From contig OU015543.1 of the NCBI GenBank assembly GCA_907165065.1, positions 8,993,501 to 9,057,500 on the forward strand: 64,000 nucleotides of DNA, written 5' to 3'. The position numbers and the translations under genes were made by a program. This DNA comes from Caprimulgus europaeus. Taxonomy: Eukaryota > Chordata > Aves > Caprimulgiformes > Caprimulgidae. The notes beneath the pieces were generated by a model, which saw only the letters and a program-made list of their open reading frames with translations, was not told the DNA's origin and did no database searches. This document shows, piece after piece, positions 1 to 12,400 of the stretch (positions are counted from its first letter, which is position 1; the number at the start of each line of letters is the position of its first letter).

Positions 1-1521
1 TTGCTCCTGATGTTGATGACGGCTCACATTGCTCCTTGCTCCTTCTGGATGACCCTGCTGACAGACGCCCTTCCCCTGCTGGAGCATAAGGAGGTGAGCA
101 GGCTGGGCATGAGTGACAAAGCCCCCCCACACTATTTATTTTCCTCCTGACAAGGTATTCAAAGTGGTGACCCCCCGCTTTCTGTCCCCAAGCTAGGACT
201 TGCACTTCCAGTGCAAAAGAACTGTTTGTGGCAGCTCCAGAAGGGCACAGCTATCCAGTATCCTATGGGTGGGAGCACACAGGGCCCAGGATGGGATAAC
301 TGACTCTTAACTTGGATCTCTGCTTTTAGAGAACAGCAGTGGAATACATCTGTGCTGATAATTGAAGTACACACTGCAACCAGTTCCTTCTGGTACTTGG
401 CTTGAAGATTTTTCTAAGGTTCTTCCTTCTTCTAAGCCCAATTTTTGCTTTCAGATCCATCAAGAAAATGACAGTTTAGCCATTACAGATCTGTGACTGG
501 ATAAAGCCCAAAGCACCCACTCTGACCTCATAGCTGACCCTGCTTTGCGCAGGAGGCAGCACTGGAGACCTCCCAAAGTCACTTCCAGCCTGAATTATCC
601 TCTGATCCTGTGATTTAAAGGGTCAGAATGGATCTGTGGGAGTGTAAAAATGTTCCCTTCCTCTCAACAGAGTTATCTTCTCAGGCTGTGTGATGTCCTT
701 CAACTGGATCATTTTCAGTAAATCCTTTCATTTCCACAGGTCATATTTTCAGTAGAACAGACTTACGAGTTGATGCGATGCCTGGAAGACCTGACAGCAG
801 GGAAGTCGGATAAGCAGAAATTCCAGGTAGCTCCTGTTTTGAAGACAACTGGATTAGGAATCAGTGGGGCTGACAGGAGGGTCAGGGAAAGCAAACTCTA
901 AATTTATATTCCTACGGGGCAGAAAAGCGGGAGAGCCCGAGTTACCGAGGCTGGCACGTGTTCTTTTTAGAGGCCAGCCAAAGGAGGCACCAGGAGATAG
1001 TTAAGTATATGCAAAACCAGTAGAGGAGAACTTCCACTCCTCACTGTTCTGCTGATTTGGGTTGGACTGTGATGCTTTTCCAAGATAAATAATTGCAAAT
1101 TACATGGGCAATGAAAAGCTGAGATGCTGCCACCTAACAGCTCAGGCTGTTCCTGGTGCAGAACAGAGTCATTTGCTCCCCGTGCAAACCTCTGCAGCTG
1201 CCAGAAATAGAAAAGGATGGGCAGTGCTGTCCTGTGTTGATCTAAAAAGTAGCAACTGTAGCTTTACTCTTCTCAGGAGGTCCCTAGAGCAGGTAAATAC
1301 ACAGGGACTCTCCTCTTAGTGACCTGCAGCCTTACTTTCTAAAACTCAGAAGAAAGAACCCGTCAGCAGGTAACTTCTGCGTGCAGCAGTGTAACCCAGA
1401 CTCTGCTCGCTTTTAGGGCGACAATGACGACGAGAATATCAAAGTGGAAATGCTGAGACTTGCTCTTGCACGAAATCTTGCACGAGTCATCGTCAAAGAA
1501 GGCACATTGGAAGGATCTTGA
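1..1521 (+). CDS. NUP85: Nucleoporin NUP85, C-terminal part (last three coding exons)
   Basis: NUP85 is a scaffold subunit of the Y-shaped (Nup107-160) complex of the nuclear pore. Coding exons in the window are 1-93 (continues leftwards), 740-826 and 1417-1521, all with GT-AG borders and all joining in phase 0. The first exon reads [20 protein letters not shown] and so on, the second starts [18 protein letters not shown], and the last contains [16 protein letters not shown] and ends KEGTLEGS before TGA at 1519. These match the alpha-helical C-terminal tail of vertebrate NUP85. The stretch encoded around the second intron (GKSDKQKFQ, then GDNDDEN) is the variable acidic part of the tail. The remaining exons lie to the left of the window. 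The gene converges on GGA3. Identification is by remembered family sequence and synteny and is very secure. Confidence 0.96.
510..613 (+). mobile_element. CR1 LINE 3'-end fragment in a NUP85 intron
   Basis: The segment contains the CR1 tail landmarks GACCCTGCTTTG-GCAGG, then a degenerate GACCTCC-CTTCCAGCCTGAATTAT, and ends CTGATCCTGTGATT, a decayed form of the CR1 terminal ATTCTGTGATT repeat. It is diverged and truncated to about 100 bases, so it is an old insertion. The left border is approximate. Confidence 0.6.
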
Positions 1522-1590
1522 AGACAGCAATCTATTATTTTACTCATCCTCTGTGGCTTAACTGTACATAAACCTGTCTGCTTTTCTAAG

Positions 1591-1596
1591 AATAAA
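1591..1596 (+). terminator. NUP85: NUP85 polyadenylation signal AATAAA
   Basis: A canonical AATAAA lies 70 bases after the NUP85 stop codon and is followed by a T/G-rich stretch (TGTTTTGTTTTGC). This makes a very short 3' UTR ending near 1615. Confidence 0.85.
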
Positions 1597-1615
1597 TGTT
1601 TTGTTTTGCATATTG

Positions 1616-1964
1616 CTCGTTCTTGTCTTCCATAAACGTAGCTTTAAAAAATGTGAACGGAATTTGTGAGAAGGAGCTGCATCGAAACGTTCCATCCTGT
1701 CAGGCAACCTTCCCCAGGTCAAGTCAACCTCATTGCCAGTGCCAGCATTACCTTGGCTTTTTCAGTTGCTTTACTTCTGACACCCAGGACTGAAATTAAG
1801 CCTACCTTTTAACCCACTGGGGTCTTAGGAAACAGCAGCTTCTCCTGTTTTTTGCTGAGATTGGATGGTGTTGAGATGATGGGTTGAGTTTCTGGATTTC
1901 AGGAAACAGCAGAGTGCTGCACAGTCATCAGTAACGGCCATCCAGAGCAGAGTAGGGAAAACAA
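1616..1964. other. Short intergenic gap between NUP85 and GGA3 3' ends
   Basis: Between the NUP85 polyadenylation site and the proposed GGA3 site there are about 350 bases. I see no conserved coding sequence and no repeat in them. Confidence 0.6.
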
Positions 1965-4228
1965 TTTATTCAACATGCAGCAGAACAAATGCATTGGAGA
2001 TGTATATACAGTTAGGGCTGTTCAGTATGGAGTGGGAACCTCACCCTACAGACAAGGAACATTCAACAGTTTAATTTCCAAAGCTTTTAACAACACATTT
2101 CCACACAGCAAGGCTTATGGCATCTTTCCATTTGGCTGTACAGCGCGGGCAGCGCGCTGCCGTTGACGCTGAGAACAAAGCCGTTCTGCAGAAAGCACTT
2201 GTGCTCTCCTGCCCTCCTCAGAGTCACAGTGAGATGTGTAGGCATCTAAAGCAGTGACACCTGCTTCCTCAGGACACGCTGCCGTGACCTAAGCACTACC
2301 CCCATGCCTACCGTGTCTAAAGTGCTGGCAGAAAGAATTCTCTCCTTGTCCCCTATCCCAGCCCATCGATTTAAAACTGCTTTAGGGATCCAAACAACAC
2401 ACCCATCCCCCTCACCTGCCTTCTGCCTCAGGGAGCTGGCAAGGCTGAGGTCTTCTCGAGCAAACCTTTACAGCAAGTTCCTTGGCCAAGCTTTGGTTCT
2501 ACCTTCAGGGGCTTCTACAACTGCCTGGTGCCTCCTCTGACTGCGACCTCAGGCCTTCGAATCCGCTGAGTTTTTCACCTCTAGTGATTTTTTTTACTTT
2601 GGAACACAGTAAAGAAAATTCAGCTACAAACCACTCCAAGCTGGTTTTGCAGCAGTAGGTTTCACAGCTGCCATTAATTCCAAGCAGCACGTTCTTCTCT
2701 GGAGTTTTCCTACAACAGGCAGGGCTCTCCTCCTGCCTACTGATGTTCTCGGCACTTGAGCCGACTGCTCCCACTCACAGTTGGGTAAGAGCTGCTGCTT
2801 GACAGCACTGCTAGAAATGCTGAGCTTGGTGTCCAAGGACCTATCTGTGCTTTTGTCAATGGGTGTTAAAAAAACCCAAACTGTTAATTTAAAACAGTCT
2901 GTCTCAAAGCTAGCTGAGGCACTGCTTGAGATTGGAAATCGAGAGGGAGAAGGAAGGGACTGCTGGAATCAAGTTTTGGTGATTTAAACCTAGTTTTTGT
3001 GAGATTGTAGCTAGAGGGGTCAGTTCTTCTGCCCCGTTAGCACAGAACACTGATGTCCAGCAAAACTGCTTTCCCCTTTGGGGAGACAATTGCACTCAGC
3101 CACTTAATACAGGGAACAAATAAAACAGGGCATTAAACCCAGCACATGCATTGTCACAGCCCAGTGGAGTCTTCTTTCCTTTGACTGCTTGTTTCTATTT
3201 AGCAGAAATATCCTAGAGCTCTATTATTTACATCTTGTATTTCCTTGTACTCATCTCAATAAAACACAGTATTCAACTACAATAATAATACTGCCTGCAT
3301 AAGGGGACACGAGAGGCATCTCTCCTTATCCCTGGATTCAGTCACTGCACCTAATGAGTGACTGCAAAGACATTTCTGCCCTCCAGGTGCTGTCCTCCAC
3401 CCATACTGACCACTCCTTTCCAGCCCTGTTTACCTCCTCACTGTGCATTTCCTCTTTTCCCCGCACTATGGAATGCAATGAAGGCAGAAAAATAACCAGT
3501 GTAACCATTTCTGTACAAAACTCAGCCCCAGCTACCCCAAACGGATACAATGGGGAGGCAGCTGGCAGTGTAAAATAAATACAACAACTAAAGATACAGC
3601 AGTGTCGCACAGCGAGGGTCTGCTTATAGCATTGGCCCTTGGGAATGAAGCAGCGGGGAGGAAGGAAAGGAGCTAAGTGCCATTTCAGTGTAAAAAAAAC
3701 CCAAGCATTCCCTCATGGAGCCAGCTTTATTGCTCAACATGCTTAGCAGGTCTGGTCTGGCACTGAGGAGGTCGAAGTCTGAGGGAAGGGCATGTGTAAG
3801 GGCTCTGCACTGAGGAAGCTCATGGCAGCATCATCACCCCACCGGCCTGTAGGTATCTCCAGACAGCAGTACAGGAACAAGCCAACTAAATCCCCTTCTG
3901 CTGACAGGTTTCCCCTCAAAATACAATAGCTTCAAGTTTAATAGAGTGGAAGATAGAACCAGATTCACCCAGAGGTCAAGATAAAAGCAGCCAGCACGAC
4001 TTGTTCCTGGCTGCCGCTCAGTTCATGCTTGGCATAAACGTCCCAGGGCCCCTTCAACGTGGGGCAAAACGTTCTGGACTAAAGCTACAAGCGGAGTGGT
4101 CAGGACATGTAAACAAAGCTGAACATCACCAGTGGATAGCATGTGTGTCCCTCCCCACGTCACATTCATTCCAGTCCTGTGGGATCCTTTCCTGGTCCTG
4201 TCACAGAGTCTCTGGCAGTGTCCTAAGG
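1965..4228 (-). other. GGA3: GGA3 3' UTR with candidate poly(A) signal at 1965-1970
   Basis: Read on the minus strand, the 2.26 kb after the GGA3 stop codon has no plausible coding exon. TTTATT at 1965-1970 is AATAAA on the gene strand and is the most distal candidate signal before NUP85; another lies at 3726-3731 and would give a 0.5-kb UTR. The UTR length implied by the distal site is similar to what I remember for mammalian GGA3. Transcript data would be needed to choose between them. Confidence 0.55.
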
Positions 4229-6481
4229 TCATAGATTCCCCCACTGCTCTACCGGGGGAAACTGATCCACTTCGCCAACCTCTGTGCTGGGCTGGTCTCC
4301 TAGTGTGAAGGTCAGTCTGTATCTCAGCCTCACTTTCTCCTGCAGGAAAGACAAAACCCAGGAGCAACGTGAGAACAGATCCCAAACAAAACACTTCACT
4401 GTTACAGCTCTACAGAGCGCACAGGAATCTGTTGCACGTAGCTGGGGTAAGAAGGCCAAGTAGTTCAGCTATTTAGCAAACCCCAGTTATTTACCTTACA
4501 GTTTTTAGACCACAAAAGCTTTATGGCTTAGCATGGAACAGCAGGAGAACAGCATGAATGACCTGGGATAACAGTTTGCACATACGTGCCCAGCACCCAT
4601 TACTCAGCTCTCTCCAGGGAGCTGCTGGAATAGTTCAGCATTTTCAAAATCAAATTCCTCACCATGTGGAGGAAGAAAACCCAGTTCCTGCTCTGCAAAA
4701 TTCCTAGTAAGCAGGAGATGGAATGAGTCCTTTGGTGAGGTCCACATACCTCACAAAGCTTTCCAACAATCCACCAAACCCCTCTGACATTTATCCCTTT
4801 GGATCTCAAAGCTTTCAGCTGGTACTTTAAGGACCCTTTTGCTGTAATTCTCTAGTAGGAACATCTAAATTTATCAAATAATTAGAAGCTGCTTCAGCAT
4901 ACAGCTTTGAGCTTCATGGAGCAGGCTCCTTAAATGAGTAACTACAGCAAGGAAAAACAGCTACTAAGGAAAGAAAGTGTTAAGCACGTTGTCTCCCTGG
5001 TCACAGGTACATCCTCAGAGAATAATGGAACAGACGTGATCTGACCTTTGTCTGTGGGTTCAGGTCTGTCAGGCTACAGCCTCAACACAGCAAAAGTACT
5101 ACAGCACCAGCTAATTTGACATCAGTCTAATTATCACCAAAGCCAGGCACTTCCAGTGCACAAGGGAATCACACAAACTCCCGACACAGCTCTGAGGGCT
5201 ACTCTGGATTCCCTGTAAAGCTGAGCCTTCAATCACCATTGCCCTTCTGTTGGGAGAAATGTACAGGTCCTTCTGATACCCGTCCTTGCTGGCAAAGTCT
5301 GTTGGGGAAGAGCCTCCCTCCAGCCCCAAACTGAAACACCAAGATCATGCAGTAACCACCTCTGGAGGTGGAACAAACAGCTGTGTCTGCTCAAACATTT
5401 GGTCCAGCTCCCCCCTGTAAAATGCAGCTTGCATCAAATCTGTCTGACAAGGAGAGGATAAATCCCACTGCCCCTCTCACCTTCATAGGGTTTGCCAGAA
5501 GCATGACTTGGGTGATGGCAGCAGGCGGCTGGATGGGATTGAATGGAGACAGCTCAGTGCCAGAGGGTGGCTGTAACTTCACTTTCATGGACTGTAAATG
5601 AAAAAGAAAGCAGAACCTCAGGGATTACCTCCGACCTTGGGGACAATGAAAGATGTATGCACAGGCTGGGGAGATAACAGCACACATCCAAACTGAAGAG
5701 ACTCAATCCATATGTGAGGATGAGGAAACAAGAGCCCACCCAGCTTGTGCAACATGACAGGAACAGGCAGACTGACAAGTCAGCCCAGAGTAAAAGCACT
5801 GGTCAGGTGAACACCAACAGCACCTTCCTGCCCGAGTGCTCATGCCAGAGGTTTTCTTGTGAACACCTTCATGAAGCTAGGCAGATGGTACCCGAGATTG
5901 GGCCAGTTTTCAAAACACAAGCTGGCTGTCCAAAATTACCTAGCTGCAGTAAGACCAGAATGGAACATCTTGTCAGATTTAGGATGTCTGTTAGAAATTC
6001 TGATTCCCAAAGACCTCAAGAGTGGCTCTATCCATGTTACAGTCCTGTCCCTGTGTTATCTGAGCGACCCTCATGAACAGACAGAGCTGGATTGATCTTA
6101 GATAGCAAGAAAAATAGAACAGTAACTACCTGCAGTTCTGGATTTATCCCATTCAGTGTTTTCTGCCTCTGACAACCATCTTTATGTGTTGGAACAGGCA
6201 GAGCACAGCCTATAGAAAGGCAGAACCAGGCTGCCCCCGGTCCCTCAGTTCATACCCAGGCCTTCCCGAACGCAGTTTCACCTCACCGTGGTCTGGGCCC
6301 CGTGCCCTCACCTTGGGCACAGCAGCCTGCAGCACGATGTTCTTCACAGGGAGCGGTGCCGTGTTCAGCATCGAGACAACCACGACGAGCACGTCCGCCC
6401 TTCCCGGCGGGCACTCCCGGGCAAAGTGCAGGAGGATCCGGAAGCCGCTCTTGTCGTAGGCTGTCACCGGGAGGGCACTGC
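4229..6481 (-). other. GGA3: GGA3 gamma-adaptin ear (GAE) exons
   Basis: Exons 6312-6481, 5481-5591 and 4229-4339 encode the C-terminal immunoglobulin-like ear that recruits accessory proteins such as rabaptin-5. Sequence landmarks are ALPVTAYDKSGFRILLHFA, MLNTAPLPVKNIVLQAAVPK, MKVKLQPPSGTELSPFNPIQ and VRLRYRLTFTLGDQPSTEVG. The TGA stop is at 4229-4231. Confidence 0.93.
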
Positions 6482-9400
6482 CTGCCAGGGACAGAGGGGA
6501 GGGGAACGCAGGTTTATGCTGCAGAGGACCATCTATAGCAGCACTGGGTGATCTGACTGTTTGGCTGGGGTATCTCATTCTCTCTCTTTACTTCAGAAGC
6601 TTTGTCAAGAGGCTTCGCTTTTAAAAAATGTTCAGAGAAAGGTGAAAAACTTCAGCTACTTACTGGGTTTAATGGATTCCAAGGGAACATGGACATTGGC
6701 CAAGGAAATTTCAGGTGCTTTCATGGGACTGCCTTGCTGTTGGAATGGTGCTGGCTGGAAGAGAGGACTTCCTGAGCCAGCAGTGGAGCTGCTTGGAAAA
6801 GGGACTGGAGGAGCTCCAGGGGCAGTGGCTGGCAGTCCTGCAGGTGCTATTAACGGGGCAGAGGTGACAGTGGCTGGCAAAGTAACCCCAGGGAAGACCG
6901 AGGGTGTTGCCATGCCTTGGGTGGCAGTCCTGGAAGAGAGAGAGAAAAAACATGGGAAATTGAGCTGAAAGTGAAGCAGCCACAAACCCAGAGATAAGAG
7001 CAGATCATAGAATCCCAGACTGGTTTGGGTTGGAAGGGACCTTAAAGCTCATCCAGTTCCAACCCCCCTGCCAGCAGCAGGGACACCTTCCACTAGACCA
7101 GGCTGCTCAAAGCCTCATCCAACCTGGCCTTCAACACTTCCAGGGAGAAGCATCCACAACTTCTCTGGGCAACCTGTTCCACGAGGACAAAGCAGTGGCC
7201 TGGAGCCAGATTAGAACCCATGACTCATTATGGTCTCATGTAAGAAGAGGAAAGTGCTGGTAGTAGGGTCAGGCACCACTTCTCTAAGTCAAGAAGAAAG
7301 CAGAGTCCCACCCTAGCCACCAAGGCTAAGATGGGTAAAGGCCTCTGTACCATAGCAGTCTGTTCAACTTTACACCACATGTTTGTATCAGGCAACAGTA
7401 CAACTGTTGTGCTCTCTCTAGTAGTGCCTTTCTCTCCTGGAGGTGGGACCTTTAGTTTGTAAATGGAAACTCTCTAAGGAGAAAAATCCCAATCAGACGT
7501 TTCTACTAAACCAGAGAGTTGAGTCTGCCTCTGAACCTGATGCTGCAGCAAGCTTGGCTTTCTAACTGCAGAGACAAAGGACTTCTAGTTACCCTTTGGC
7601 TTCTTCAAGGAGTTGTCCTAATGCATCCATCTTATGTGACATATTGCTCCCCACAGACGAGTTGAAATACCCAGGAGTAGCTGGAATAGTCTTAGGAGGC
7701 CCTGCAGGGGCAGCTGGTCCAGCAGAGAATACAAATGGTGCTGAGTTTGGTGCTGGGATGCTGGGAGCAGTCTGAGAGGCTGTGAAAGCAGAGGGCAGTG
7801 TCACTGATGTTCCACATGTGGTCTGTGATGTGTGATGGAGAAGAGGGTTCCCTGCAGGGTTTGAAGCAACAGTCACCGTCTTCGGATTAAAGAAGTCCAG
7901 GTCCAGCTGGTCACTCTGCAAGAGAGGACAAGGAGCTGCTCTCAGTCACTGCTACCCCGCTGCAGAGATGGCACTGTCACAGAGGGAGAGAGATTTACCG
8001 CAAAAACAGGTGCTGGGTGGCAAGCAGCAAAGTCTGTGGCCTATGTCAGGACTACATCTGATCTGTAATTTAAGCAAAGGAAGTGCTAACATCATGGGGG
8101 ACACATGGGAAACTAAGAAAGCCAGGTTCAGGGATATCTACACTGTTTAGACACAGCCATCCCAGATTTTAGGGCTAAGCCAGACTTCCCCTCAGGAACA
8201 GCTGCCCCTCTGCCTGTTTGTGTGACCACATGTTTCTCAAAGGTGACAGAGTGTGTCCTGAGACCTCCCATAATGACAATCCCTCCCTCCCCTTCCCACG
8301 AGACCCTCCTTTGTACCTCAAATATGCTCCACTGGTTGTTTTCTGAGGTCTCTTTTGCTGCTGCAGGGGCTGGGTCATTCAGGCCTGAAAGGAAAAAATA
8401 ACAAGCAGGTAACTGGAGGAGAAAATTATTTAAGTGTCACCCCTTGGCAGTTGTTTCAGTATCATCAAACTATTTGATTCAGCTCTGCCAGAGCCCAAGA
8501 ACCTGATGAAAGACTGAAATGGGCTGCAAGTCCATCATAAGGAAGAGAGACTGACAAGCACCAGTGGCTGACAGTCACCACCTGCACACAGCTCTTCTAA
8601 CCCCCGGGATGAGCAGCATCTTCTGTGGTTTGTACCTGGGCTGCACAGGCAAGTGTTCTGCAGGCTCCTGTATGCAACCCCTCTAAGGCACTTTGCTCTT
8701 CAGCACAGTTGCAAAGTTAAGAGTGAAATCTGTCCCAAACTGCGTGTCCAAGCTCCTCCAGAGATCAGACTGCAATTACACTCAACTGCTATTGCACTTG
8801 CAGCCTGTTCTGGGAAGATCAGAGTTCTTAATACCGACTCACTGACCAAGTCTTGTACTCAGGATGATGCAAGGGGGTGTCCCCTGCACTTCTCTGGAAG
8901 CCAAAGGCATCTCATGCTCCTTTCAGGCGTGCCACATGCACAGCCAACCCTCACACTCACGCTGAAGGAAGAAAGCAGGGATTGAGTAGCCCTTTTCTGG
9001 GCCCTTCAGTGTCTTACCTAAGCACAGAAGCTCCTCATCCAGCAAGGAGAGGGAGTTGGCTGCGCTGCTCTGCTGAGCGGGCGCGGCTTCCACTTGGTTA
9101 GAGGAACTGCTCCGCAGCTGCGCCAGCGTCTGGGGGGGAGGCGGGAGAATGGGGATTTCTGCTGGGGCTGGGGCTACTGTGGGGGCTGGTGTCAGGGTGG
9201 TGGGTGGCACTGGAGGTGGTGGGGTGCTGGTGACATCCAATCCAGCAAGGTCAATGAGGGTGTTGAGATTACTTGTGGAGTTACTCCCTGCAGCAGACAG
9301 GAGAAGAGCACTACTAGGAAAGAAGGCAAAAGGCTCAGAGCAAACTCAATGTACAGAAGAAATTATCAGAGAGATGGTTTAGATAACACAGATCCCCATT

Positions 9401-12400
9401 TAATAATTTACAACATATATAACATTTAATAATTTATCACATATATAACAAATATCTTTATAACAGAGAAAGCCCACATGCTTCCCACCTAACCATTTGC
9501 TGTCCACGGGCTACTTAAATCAATTTAGTTCCTTAGGAAATTTCTATCTGAAAAGCAACATCTGCTCAAATCACTGCTTTCCCAAGTGCTTCTTGTAGCA
9601 TAATGTATAACCTTTTAAAAATATTCTGAGCTCAGATGAAGCTTCAGGAGATCCTGCAGAATCACAATGACAAAGGCTGCTAGAAAGCTGAGAAAAATGA
9701 ATACTGTCTTGATCTAGAATTCCCTTCATATCCAGGACAGTCTTGTCCCAGTAAGATGCTGCCAGGCAGCATTATGCATTCCTCTACTGCTCTCCATGGA
9801 GAAATGTGTAAAGGACTCCCAAATGGCAATCCTGCCACACACACATCCAGAGCTTTCAATGGTGAAACTGAAGTGGAAAGTGGGTGACTGGCCTAAATTC
9901 ACAAATGGAATTGCTGGCAAAGCCAAGACCCCTGGCCTGGCTCCCACTCTCCTGCTACTGCCCTTTTGATAAAATCATCCTCTTCCCACATGTCACCGTT
10001 AAGAAACAGGACAAACGTGGAGAGGAAAAGGTATGAGAACTTCCAGCCACACAAACTGTTCTGACGCAGGTTTGCTACTGATGTTATCAAAGGTTTCAAT
10101 GATATGGAATGAACAAGGGAAAATGCAAAGCTGCAGCACTGTTACTCAGGTCCAGAATTGTTTATCCACTGCTTAGGAGCTGTTTTGTCCCCCTCTGATT
10201 CATTAATTGTTGGCCACAAGAACCACCATTAGCCTACTTCACCACAACCAATAGGAAACCCCATCCAAAAGACTTAGAATTGCAGGATTCAAAATTCAAC
10301 AGTTGGCTTTCCAGGAACTCACCTTCTACTCCAGACACCACAGGGAGATCCACTTCACCATTGATCACTTGGCCCTCTATTATTTTTTTATAGGAATTTA
10401 TCACACGGGATAAATTGTCACTGGCTTGTAGAATATCCCCTACATGCAAGAGACAAAAACAACCTCCAAGACTTTAGTAACTCTGCTCCCACTAATGCTG
10501 AGAGTACTCAGTTATCAACTAAACAATCAGCAAGAAAAAACAGAATCACTTGGCTATGAGCTCCATTACTCTCTGCCTTTGCCATTCTTCTCTAAGCAAC
10601 ACCCTGACCTTTCTAGATCCATGCACATTACAGCAATAATGAGTCCAAGGCTTTGTCTCCCACAGCAACTTTCTTGCCCTCCCAAAGCAGCAGCTGTCCC
10701 CCATTATCACCCCCAGCCCCCCTAACTGCCAACTCCACTGTCAGGTCCTTGCCTGAATTTAAATGATAAGCACAAAGAGGCCAGTCTCTTATCTGCTTGC
10801 TCAAAGCAAAGTGCATTCACAGTGAAGAGGCATCTTTACAGCAGCCTTCCCTTGCTCAGCCCTTGCACAATCACAGGTCACAAAAGCCATTAAAAAAGAC
10901 TGTAGCTTCCCTTACCCAAACTGCTGTCGTTGTCCTCCGTCTCGCTGGCCAGCTTGAACAACGTCCGTCTTTTGGTTTCACACCTTTCGTAGAGCTCCTA
11001 GGAAGACAGATTAGGACAAAGGGTTTCACCAGCCAGGAGCCACTCATCAGCACACAATGACTCCCCAGGCACACACTGGAAAGCCCAGAACAGGGAAACC
11101 AGTCTCCCTGTGCTGAACATGCCAACGTGGCTGGACAGTCAAGCTCCCCTGTCCCTGCCCCATTAAGGGAGCTGTGAAGCATTACGTTACCCTGGGAGTC
11201 TAAACACAATCTGCATTTTCAACACAACATCTCCTAGTTCTCCCTCACATCAGCACTCATGGCCAGCTCTAGTTCAAAAGAGTTGTTCATTCTTTTCTGA
11301 CAGCAGTCCCTAAACGTCCGAGGAAGAGCAGAATTGTGCTGCAACGACTGTGCTGCAACCATTGCTCAGAGTCTGCGACCACACAGAAGAAAGGTGGCAA
11401 GAAGGAAATGTTCCACAGAAATAAACCAGTTTCTTAAGCTTCTTACCATTGTTTCAGGAGCTTGTTGTAAAAAATGAGCAGTTTTAACTTGTTTAATTAG
11501 ATAAGGTGCAACTCTTCAAGGTCCTGGGCTTATCTAACCATTCCTAGTGGCTGTGTTGATTTTTACCTCCTTGGTGTTCTCCCAACCTTATAACACTAGT
11601 TAAAACTATTCCTTTGAAAAGGAGGACATCATTTTCTGCCCCATTCAGGCTCCAGTTTATCCTCCCCGGTGCTGTAAGGGACAGGTATGACCTGCAATCA
11701 GTGTGTCCCAATAGAAGCAAGAATTTCAAACTGCAGCTTTGTGATTCTGCCACATTGCAGCATTGGAAAACAGCTGTACCTCACTTCAAGGATGTGCAAA
11801 ACCAAGCTATTACCCACTGGATCCTTTGGTGAAAGGCATTAAAAACAGAGTTATTCTCTTTCCTGCTGTTTCCAACAACTGCTGTGGTTTTTCACCATTG
11901 CTCTCCATTTCAGTGCACTGTTTCTAATTCGCTGTCAAGCTCAAGTCTGTAAGAAGAAAGGATTGACTCCAGGATTTCTGGGAGGAAGGAGCACCTCAGA
12001 CCTACCTTCATGAGCTCCCTGTCAGCCTCTGACGAGTCCTCTTTGCTGTAATGAACCAACATCTCATTCAGCAACTTCACGTTGTTGTTCACTTCCTCCA
12101 GCGTGTGCATGCGCTTTGTGACTTTCTGAATCCGAGCCTCATCCTTCAGGGTGCAAAACACAGACACAAGAAGTGAGTTTCCCAGTACAGGTCCATGGTA
12201 TCACAAGAGCAGATATTGTCTGTACATCATGTCAAGTAGTGTCTATTTAAGGTTAAGCTAGAGGGGAAAAAAAAAACCAACAAGCCACCCCAAAAAACCT
12301 CTTGGTTCATGTGAAGCTTTGCTCATTTTATTATCTTTTGACCACTATTCTGTAACGATAGAAAACCCTTTATTTCCAAAAAGTCTCATTAAATTGACTT

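Noticed and set aside
3258-3263. Plus-strand AATAAA as a distal NUP85 poly(A) signal
   Set aside because: It lies inside the proposed GGA3 3' UTR, 1.7 kb past a good NUP85 signal. Nothing else supports use of it.
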